64,000 nt of DNA, taken from positions 1-64,000 of the forward strand of contig LXFE01000257.1 of assembly GCA_001929475.1 (NCBI GenBank). Reading direction: 5' to 3'. Position numbers and translations under genes: made by a program. Under the pieces are notes generated by a model, which had not been told where the DNA came from, did no database searches, and saw nothing but the letters and a program-made list of their open reading frames with translations. This DNA comes from Neolecta irregularis DAH-3. Taxonomy: Eukaryota > Ascomycota > Neolectomycetes > Neolectales > Neolectaceae. Of the stretch, positions 56,785 to 64,000 are shown one piece after another. Each line of letters opens with the position of its first letter. Position 1 is the first letter of the stretch.

Positions 56785-57558
56785 ATGACTTCCACCCCTC
56801 TAGTCACTCCACAATCTGCGAGATTCTCCATCCCTCAATCGTCTATCGCGTCTTCTGTGCGTGCCTCTCTGTTAAAGCGATCTTCTATCTATGACAAGAA
56901 CCTAAATCGTACCAAGGGAGCTGAAACCAGCTTGTCTGCCTTTTTCTTCCTCTTCTCGGAGCTTATTCAGAATGTCCAACGCCAGGTCCAGGCAATCCCT
57001 GATCTCGAGAGAAAGTAAAACAATGCCTCGCTCTGCGCATGAATTCTGATTAGGCGAGGTTGAACGAGCACGGCTATCGTGTGGGTCAACGTTCTCTCGA
57101 ACTGATTATCTGGAGAGATCGGAATTCAAAGAGGGAAACACGGATTTTGTCACTTCTGCAATTCATACATACCTTTATTTGGAAAAGTCTGTTTGCCAAG
57201 ACTGCAGATGATTTAGAGAGAAGCACGGAGAACGATGACGAATGCATGACAGTATATTATGTATTCGAGTTAATAAGTGCAGATATGATCTATGATAATG
57301 ATCCCTTGGTCAATCGTTTCATCTCGGTGCCCAAAGAAATGTCGAGTCTCAATTGCGGTGCCTTTGTGGCGGGAATCATAGAAGCCGTATTGGACGGTTC
57401 TCAGTTTGTATATACCGTAATCGAATAAGAGAGATGCTGACTTGTAGCCCTCAAGAGTAACGGCCCATTCGTCCCCAACCGAAGCATTCCCGCAACGAAC
57501 AGTGTTCCTGATAAAACTGGATAAATCGGTGTTAGAACGCGAACAGTTCCTCAAATAA
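56785..57558 (+). CDS. TRS31: TRAPP complex subunit Trs31 (TRAPPC5)
   Basis: Four exons, 216 aa. After a short N-terminal tail the Bet3-fold begins with [10 protein letters not shown] and EVSLSAF-like [36 protein letters not shown], then [30 protein letters not shown] and the C-terminal [10 protein letters not shown] ... [12 protein letters not shown]. This order is that of the TRAPPC5/Trs31 subunit of the ER-to-Golgi tethering and Ypt1-activating complex. The start at 56785 was chosen over an upstream in-frame ATG at 56755, which adds a hydrophobic leader atypical for this cytosolic protein. The second intron (57244-57282) uses a GC donor. It is convergent with MFAP1, 37 bp apart. Confidence 0.93.
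57244..57282 (+). other. GC-AG intron in TRS31
   Basis: A 39-nt intron with donor GCATGA. Joining here gives [16 protein letters not shown], the conserved family sequence. The nearest GT (GTATAT, 7 nt on) gives a stop codon in the next exon. Confidence 0.75.
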
Positions 57559-57595
57559 AACGCCCATTTACATCCTATATCCCTTTTCCCAATGG

Positions 57596-58733
57596 CTAAC
57601 TCCTCCTTCGCTTAGACCCTCGGTCGTCCTTCATTCCACCCATTTTATTCAATGTACGTTTATTGATTGATGAATTTCTATCAAACCACGCACTATCTCG
57701 TTCTGTGGTATCTTGGTCGACCAAATGTGTATACCGCGTTTGACCAGCCTTGCCGAGTTTTGACAAGTCTTTCAACTGCATTGGCTTGGGAAGATTTTCT
57801 TTGTGCAGGGCGTCGTCTTGGACGGTTTCGAGATAGTTCCTGTTGAGAATTTCGTCGTCCTGGATATGGTTTAATATGAATATCATTTATGGGAAATATG
57901 TAAAATACCTGGTAAAACGCTCCTTTGTGCCAATATTTCTGCATGAACCGCATTTTCTCTTTTGGTTTCTCTTTTTGGGCGTCTACCCATTGCATATCCT
58001 CTGCCAATCTTTCCTCCTCGGTGAGATTTTTTCTTCGTTCGGCTTCTTCGATATCTTTCTCGCGTTGGATGAAAAAGTCTTTTTCTCGTTTAATTCGTTG
58101 TAGTTCGCGGAGCTTCCAGGTTGCTCGTTCGGCGGCGGGATCCAGATCATCAGTGTCAAGGATATCCCCGCCTTCGTCATCGCTTGATTCTTCGACCTCG
58201 CGCTTCAACTGTTGATCGATTAGGAGATGGGTATCTTCCTTATTGTTTGAAGAGACGATGGCATGGGAGTTTACATCCACTACAGTGTTTCTTTTGGGTC
58301 TGCTCTAATAAGCGAATAACGGCAAAGGGAGAGACTTGGGTATAAAGGTCGGTTTTAATAAAACCCTAGGTTTCTCCTCTTCACTTTCACTTTCTTCTTC
58401 CTCGGAAGATTCTGCCGTTGTATAGTCATCACTGTGATCTAACGGTGCAGCAGCTATCCTCTGGGATTCCTCGATCCTCGCACGTTCCTCCTCTGCCTGT
58501 TTACTTTGTTGAAACCTCTCATTTAGATCGACGTTCTTCAAGGCAATTGTAGGAGCGGATATTGAAGGTGCAGAGGGTCGTTGGTCTGTTTCTTGCTGCT
58601 CGTCGGCTTGAGAGTCTTCATCTTCAGGGGAACTCTCTCTTTCTGGAGCAGGGGCAACCCCTGGGCGGTAGCGAGGCGCCTTTACGACTTTTGTGAGCTT
58701 GCGATTGGCGCCTTTGTCTGCTGGTTTTCCCAT
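57596..58733 (-). CDS. MFAP1-like spliceosomal protein
   Basis: Three exons (introns 36 and 49 nt), 350 aa from ATG 58733 (MGKPADKG). The N-terminal half is acidic and Ser/Glu-rich with EESESEEEK. A charged helical region follows, RATWKLRELQRIKREKDFF. The C-terminal domain reads FMQKYWHKGAFYQDDEILNRNY, then PMQLKDLSKLGKAGQTRYTHLVDQDTT and SAWFDRNSS, the conserved core of MFAP1. MFAP1 is a component of the activated spliceosome (B complex). In a genome full of 35-nt introns this factor may be worth attention, but nothing in the sequence shows an adaptation. Confidence 0.93.
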
Positions 58734-59335
58734 TTTGATGGGGTAGCGTTGACGAGGGGGGCACAGGAGAAGCAAAGATGGAGGGATATTGGAGGTAGAT
58801 ATTTCTATACAACTATTCGCATGGGTACAGTTCAGAGAGAAGAATACAAAGGGTATCGTCTATCTGTGAATACTATGTGAGGGCGGCGATGACAGCAGCT
58901 GATCCAAACAGGGGCAACGTTTTGTTTTTAAAGTCCGCTGGACCCTAATTAACGGCAGTTGGGGCGCATATTTGTTTTTCCTGCCGGGGCGAGCGGGTAT
59001 AAAAATGGCAGGCATGGCCAGTCATGAAGCCCTACCCTTCCGCACGAGGGGACGTCGAACGTATCTCCTTCTTGCCTTTTACCAGATGGAGCCGGGCGTC
59101 CGCTTGGCTAATGCGGATATGCAGTTTTTGGAATCCCTCTCTGAGGGTAATCTTTTTGTCTCTTTTCGGGGTAGAACTCGAACAGAACCAGGGAGATAGT
59201 AGTAGTGTTTGTAGTGATCCTGTCTGTAGAATGCTGTAGTGGTGATAAATCTGCTGCCCTATTTATCTGCTGTCCATTTAATATAGGCATGCCAAGTCTG
59301 AGTTGTGGTATCTGTCACCTCCCCAAAAGATAGCA
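58734..59335. other. 600-bp divergent intergenic region with TATA-like box
   Basis: This lies between the starts of MFAP1 and the EDC3-like gene. A TATA-like GGGTATAAAAATGG is at 58995-59008, about 330 bp before the EDC3 start. A 75-codon ORF at 58972-59199 overlaps it and shows no domain. Confidence 0.45.
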
Positions 59336-60376
59336 ATGGACAAGAAAGACTTCATCGGCTTCGGTGCTACTCTTTCTCTCCGCGACGGGGCTCAAGTCAA
59401 GGGCAAGATCCGCGATGTCGACCCGGCCTCTCAGACGCTTTATCTGGACGATGGTAGCTCTACCTGTCGTTGTTCCATCCTGATCCCCAGTAAACATCCA
59501 CTATGTCGGCCCCTACAAATTCAGAGGCAGTGATATCCTCGACTTGTCCATGTTCCATATCGAGACTCCCCGCTCGCTCGTCTGCTCCCCTTACCAAATG
59601 CACTAAACACTTATTCTCGCAGGACTCGCCGACCCCTACTCGACCAACCCTTACTGTATCTGTCTGCCGCACTGCCATGCTCAACCCATAGAACACTGCG
59701 AATCCGTCAAAATCTCCAGATCAGCAGTTTTCCAAAACCAACCTCGAGTCTACCCAATTCCGTCCTCGAACCGCTCCTCAACAACAAAGAAAAAAGACTG
59801 GCGCCAGAAAAACCCCCCGTAAGGCTCAGATTCCCTCAGACTCGGAACAATGGGCCCATGATGATGTCGAAAACATCCTCAAAGCTCCAGATTTCGACTT
59901 TGAAAGTAACTTGGAATTGTTTGACAAACAAAAAGTATTCAATGATATTAGGGTGCCTGAATCCCACAAACATTGCACTTTATTAACAATCTCAGGAATT
60001 CGATGATACCGATCCACAATTACGACTAGTAGCCACCAACAAACGTCCTAAAAACTTATCTAACAGAGAAAATGTCATCCAAGACTTTACACACACTCGT
60101 TACCGTTTACAATCCAGTAAAGTCATCCCACAGTCAGAAAATCCTCAAAAAGTCGCTGAAACACCCCGGAGAAGTAATTCAATGTCAAGTATTACGGACA
60201 ACCTCGGGCTCCAGTTGACCGTCTCACCTCGCCCTCGACGCCGAGATATACCTCGCAGAAAGAGACGCGAGGATGATGATGCCGGGCCTGGGTGTCCTGA
60301 TGAGGAATTCGATTTCCAGGCAGCTTCTGAACGCTTTGATAAAAAACGGATTTTTGAAGACATTGCTCGGGGATAA
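59336..60376 (+). CDS. EDC3-like mRNA decapping activator, short form
   Basis: Five exons (introns 37, 43, 36 and 43 nt), 293 aa. The N-terminal LSm16 domain has DFIGFGATLSLRDGAQVKG, VDPASQTLYLDD and YKFRGSDILDLSMF, as in EDC3. A Gln/Lys/Pro linker leads to an FDF region with DFDFESNLELFDKQKVFNDI and DDTDPQLRLVATNK. A second FDF-like motif is present at the end: EFDFQAASERFDKKRIFEDI. EDC3 binds DCP2 via the LSm domain and DDX6/Dhh1 via FDF, promoting decapping in P-bodies. The YjeF_N dimerisation domain found in fungal EDC3 is absent; the protein ends 3 codons after the second FDF. It could alternatively be an Scd6/Lsm14 relative. Confidence 0.75.
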
Positions 60377-60633
60377 ACTAATAAACTATCACACCCAAGA
60401 TCTTGGACTCTTCTCTTTCCATAGGTGATTTATATGCTACTGTAGGACTTTTTCATCTCAATTTATTTCTTATACAAGTGCTATAGTAGTTACACATTCC
60501 CGAGCACATATCTTTCCGTGAACTGAAAACCAAACCGTGACTTGCAGGCTTGAAGTTGGAAACTACCAGTACCCGTTATCACTCTCTAATCTGCGCATTC
60601 CTGTCATCTATCCAATGCGCCAAGGTCATTGAG
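60377..60633. other. 257-bp convergent intergenic gap
   Basis: This lies between the stops of the EDC3-like gene and RAD30. It is AT-rich, with no gene or repeat seen. Confidence 0.6.
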
Positions 60634-62828
60634 CTACCGAAACTGAAGTTTCCGCTGGCTTTTAGCTTCAGATGGGCTTGATTTCCTTTTACTCAACTTG
60701 ACAACCTGTCTTACTGAAGGGAGAGGCCGATCATCCTTAGATAAGCCTTTCGCGAAATGCCAATCGTCGTGTTCTTCGCGTTCAACAAATGGTATCAACT
60801 TCCCGTTGCATTTGTCGCACCGAAAACAGAACTCTTCGTCATGAAGAGTGGTGTAAGAACTAAGAGGTGATGCGAAACCTTTTGGTGATGCATATCCAGC
60901 TTCAGGGGAATAGTCTTTAGAGTTCTCAGTGTCGCTTGATCCGGCGTTATTTAATCCCTTTGATTTCTGTACGCCATCATGTTTCGTCTCTGATGATTCG
61001 AAAAATCTCTGAATTCCTCCTGTCTTAGTCTTTTTGAGCCCAGGTAGATGAAAAGATTCAGCTGTGCGTTTCGCCAGTTTGGCTTCTTCGCCTTTTAATA
61101 AAAAGGCCTAAGTATCATTAAACAACACCGCCGCGACAATTCTTACGGAAATGCCTCTCACTCCATCTTCAGCGCCTTCAAACCCGGTGAGACCAACGCT
61201 CAACATCGTACAAGGGTAACAACCATTTTCACTTTCAAGAGATTTCATTAGACTGACCGCCAGATAACTCGTATAGTCAGCCGTCAATTCCTTCCCAATC
61301 GGAATTGGTGCTTGACGTGATTTGTTGGCTCTATTAATACCCCGCTAGCAATAAGTATGGCCATGGGGAAGGAATATACATGATGAAGAGTAATAGTCTT
61401 AGGGCGCCTGGATAAGGGATCTTCGAGCAGTCTCGATGCAAGGTCAGCGGTCAATATGCGCATCCAGCGTTCCTGCTTTTAAGTTTTCATTCAAACGGGA
61501 TATTACCGCCTGCTCAATGTTGCCGATATTTGGTCGAAAATTCTTGGCGCTCATCATTGACTTGATCTGTGTTCGCGGGTTGACTAGCTGTCAATTACGC
61601 ATGAGTCCATGACGAACCTTCGGAATAATCAATGCCTCTTGAAATGGAATAAACCCAGGGCCCAGTTTCTAGGCCGAGTTTTCCTCGCAGTTCGTCAACG
61701 GAAAACCTCCTTTCACTGAGTCGGGGTCCGACACCAATACATGTACCAAAGCTCTCGACATAATTCGGTATTCAAAGATTCAGACACTTGCTCCCCCAGT
61801 TTCCCGCCCAAGTTACGAATTTTGGTGAACTTTAAATCAGCCAAAAATCCCATAACTGCTCGATCGCGGATAATGGTCTGCAATTAGCCCGATAATTGCG
61901 AGCGTGCTACCTGTTGATTCGGTTTCCGATAGGCAGAGCAAAGTTTAGCCAGCATTTTGTTCTTCGCAACGCCTGCTGAACAGGTATATTTAAGCTCTTT
62001 GAGAACGTGCAAACGTATATCTCTAACGATTTCGGCGCCAATCTGCAGACAGATATCATCCCAATCAGGAGGACCTTCCTCTGACTCCTCTTGTGACAGA
62101 GGAATTAGAGTGCCATGATCATCGATCCAATTACATGCAAGAGGAAGAGGAAGGTTGCAGGAGGCGTCGCCGTCGGGAGGAAAGGCTAGATAGGGGTACC
62201 TGTCTAGTAATTTTTCCCTAACAAGAGTAGAGAGATCAAGAAAAGATTCTGGGGTGATCAACTCATGTTCAGCGGCTGGAGTATGTACCGTCTACAGAAG
62301 CCTTCTCTGAAAGTGAGATATTGTATTAGCGGAGATGCAGTACCAACAGTATCGCAGTGCTGTCGGAAAATCTCGAGAATCTTCCTTCCCTCTCGGCGAT
62401 AAGGATCCAGAGAGACTACGCATGAGAAAGAGCACGAACCCCAAGGCACCTTTGTGGGTGGCCATATCGGGATTCAGATGATAGTGAGGCTTAACCTGGT
62501 CCTCCTTCCAAGTTTGGACATGCTGAAGAACCAGATGAGGACATTTCAGTAGCGCAGACTCGATGGTCTCATGGCGTGTCAACCCAAAAGCTCGGGCTGG
62601 GTAGTTGACCGCAATTATGCTGCGCCATTGCTGTACTGCCAATGGGGTATCAGGGGATAGCTGCAGGCGAACAAGCTCGACTTGTGAGTAAAAAGCGTCA
62701 AGATCGATATGGGCAATCACGCGCAGTGGCGAATCTCGGGCAGGTGCACGCATAGCGGCTGGCGCTAGATGGCGGAACGAAAAACGCGACGTCGCTGTTG
62801 CTGCCCAGCTGGATGGTGGTAAAGACAT
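60634..62828 (-). CDS. RAD30: DNA polymerase eta
   Basis: Ten exons, 623 aa from ATG 62828. The Y-family catalytic core has HIDLDAFYSQVE (metal Asp and Glu), YPARAFGLTRHE, and EKASVDESFLDLS (second catalytic Asp-Glu). Thumb and little-finger segments follow: SAGVAKNKMLAKL, TIIRDRAVMGFL, and VNPRTQIKSMMSAKNF. The C-terminus has a UBZ3-type zinc finger (FRCDKCNGKLIPF then EEHDDWHF) and a short FF motif QRFFES, possibly for Rev1 or PCNA. Pol eta bypasses UV lesions. A 30-residue N-terminal extension is unusual but short. Nine introns of 33-40 nt. Confidence 0.95.
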
Positions 62829-63517
62829 CGCTGGAGAGGTGTTTGCGACTTGGAGTGATAGGGCATCTATAGTACCTATTAATGCACAGTGAATGCTTCA
62901 CAGTAGACGCGATGAATGCGCACTAAACAATGACAGCAGAACACAGGTATGTTCAGGTAGGTGAGGCCTTGATGAGAATCCTGAGACTGGCACCGGTCTA
63001 GTATTGTTTAAATGTGATGGGTTGTAATGGGATAGTGTAGCAGAAGGGATGGACTGATAGTGTGTATATGCAATATGTAGTTGGATTGGCGGATGGTAGT
63101 GGGGATAGGGTCGTGATTCTTGATGGGACAGTCTATGGGATAGAGTAGGGTAGGGTTGTAGGATAAGATACGATGAACAGGATGGTGGATGGTGGATGGT
63201 AAATGAAATAGAATTGTGGTGGTAGATGGTAAATGAGATAGGATGTGGTGGTAGTTGGGGATGAGGTCGTTTGCAGGGGACCATGCAGAAGCTGCATGTA
63301 TGCGCGTGTTGCTGCCCGCGCCCCACTCCACCACCTTTGTCGTTCCTTGCACTGCCCTTCCATTGTCCTTGTCTGCTATCGCTCCCCTCCCCTCCCCTCC
63401 CTTTCCTGCCTGTCTGATTTCTTCCCTCTGACACTCCATCCATTTTCTCTTGCTCTTCCCGGACAACCTTCCTTCGGAGTCTTATCATCAGGCCTCGTCG
63501 ACTCCCATCACCCTCCA
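62829..63517. other. 690-bp divergent region with simple repeats
   Basis: This lies between RAD30 and VAC8 starts. From 63170 to 63245 there is a degenerate run of GATGGTGGATGGTGGATGGTAAATGA and GGTGGTAGATGGTAAATGAGATA. A CT-rich strand (CTCCCCTCCCCTCCC) at 63385 is the usual fungal core-promoter pattern upstream of VAC8. The minus-strand ORFs across this region are low-complexity. Confidence 0.55.
63177..63245. repeat. Degenerate GATGGTGGATGG simple repeat
   Basis: Imperfect copies of a 7-10 bp GGATGGT/GGTAGATGGTAAATGA unit in the RAD30-VAC8 promoter region. It is probably replication slippage DNA. Confidence 0.65.
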
Positions 63518-64000
63518 TGGGTAACTGGTGTTCCAACTGTTGCGGTCGTATTAACCTGCTCGCCAGTTTCATTGCTGACCTTTAAGGACAGTCGCAGTCT
63601 GGACTATACGAACCGCTGCTCCAAGACAACGAACGTGAAGCTGTTGCTGATCTCCTACAATATCTCGAAAACGTATCTCATCCCTTGTCTGTCTGACGTG
63701 TTAATCCTGTAGCGTAATGAGACGGACTTTTTTAGCTCGGAACCTCTGAGAGCCCTAACGACTCTGGTATATTCGGAGAACGTTGACTTGCAACGGAGCG
63801 CTGCACTAGCATTCGCTGAAATCACCGAAAAAGGCATGTCCACTTCAATGTGCCATCTTGAATTGTATAGATGTCAAAGAAGTTACTAGAGACGCCTTGG
63901 AACCAATTCTCTTCTTACTTCAGAGCTCAGATATGGAAGTCCAAAGAGCAGCTAGTGCAGCTCTGGGCAATCTTGCGGTTAACAGTACCCTCGATCCAAA
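63518..64000 (+). CDS. VAC8: Vacuolar armadillo-repeat protein VAC8, 5' part
   Basis: At least four exons; the window ends inside the gene. The N-terminus [10 protein letters not shown] has Gly2 for myristoylation and Cys5, Cys8, Cys9 for palmitoylation, which anchor Vac8 to the vacuole. The following [20 protein letters not shown] and the first armadillo repeats ([24 protein letters not shown], then [20 protein letters not shown]) are near-identical in pattern to ascomycete Vac8. Vac8 links vacuoles to autophagy, inheritance and nucleus-vacuole junctions. Introns: about 63545-63586, 63673-63712 and 63834-63870 (GC donor). Confidence 0.93.
63834..63870 (+). other. GC-AG intron in VAC8
   Basis: A 37-nt intron with donor GCATGT. 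It gives [17 protein letters not shown], a highly conserved armadillo junction. No alternative GT donor keeps the frame. Confidence 0.85.

Noticed and set aside
62898-63572. 224-codon minus-strand ORF upstream of VAC8
   Set aside because: It is low complexity (Pro/His/Ser/Tyr from the GGTGGATGG repeat and CT-rich promoter), has no domain, and antisense-overlaps the VAC8 5' end.

Overview
The window is nuclear DNA of a fungus. Genes are dense, on both strands, and almost all are split by spliceosomal introns that I could place by reading conserved proteins across frame changes. Most introns are only 31-49 nt. In every multi-exon model below that has both ends in the window, the spliced length is a multiple of three. 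The gene set points to an ascomycete: MGM1, TEL1, DMA1, CUL4, a VAC8 with an acylated N-terminus, a COMPASS Shg1 subunit, a DUG3-type amidotransferase, a hybrid histidine kinase and a sphingolipid delta-8 desaturase. The mix of pombe-like genes with a cerebroside-pathway desaturase and tiny introns would fit an early-diverging lineage such as Taphrinomycotina, but that placement is inference.

Layout. 0.1-9.6 kb: mitochondrial IF3-like factor (+), Opy1-like tandem PH protein (-), ribosome-assembly GTPase EFL1/RIA1 (+), delta-8 desaturase (-), a 0.9-kb gap, DUG3-like amidotransferase (-). 9.7-15 kb: MGM1 (+) and DNA polymerase alpha B subunit (-), convergent. 15.6-28.2 kb: an unassigned PH-domain protein (+), SHG1 (+), DMA1 (-) and the checkpoint kinase TEL1 (+, about 8.7 kb). 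28.3-39 kb: mitochondrial DNA polymerase MIP1 (-), triosephosphate isomerase (+), mitochondrial processing peptidase alpha MAS2 (-), a mitochondrial PPR protein (-), cullin-4 (+). 39.4-49.2 kb: a GPI-anchored pseudo-aspartyl protease (-), a FYVE protein (-), a NUDIX/eIF2B-like fusion (-) and a GAF hybrid histidine kinase (-). 49.3-64 kb: rRNA methyltransferase RCM1 (+), RING protein (-), unknown DUF-like protein (+), orphan ORF (-), possible Mediator subunit (+), PTC1-like PP2C (-), TRAPP subunit TRS31 (+), MFAP1 (-), short EDC3-like protein (+), DNA polymerase eta (-), and the 5' end of VAC8 (+) running off the window.

Functional themes: mitochondrial maintenance (IF3, MGM1, MIP1, MAS2, PPR), genome stability and replication (TEL1, POL12, RAD30, CUL4, DMA1, RING protein) and RNA metabolism (EFL1, RCM1, MFAP1, EDC3). 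There is no operon logic; neighbours are mostly divergent or convergent pairs.

The most unusual observations are in the splicing: at least seven apparent GC-AG introns out of roughly 108, a 7-nt microexon in the histidine kinase, and an intron in the PP2C gene whose length and conserved motif both call for a non-GT donor. Other points of interest are the catalytically degenerate aspartyl protease, the NUDIX/eIF2B fusion with an eroded Nudix box, an EDC3-like protein without the YjeF_N domain, and a coding minisatellite in the IF3 gene. I saw no tRNA, rRNA, CRISPR or intact mobile element.
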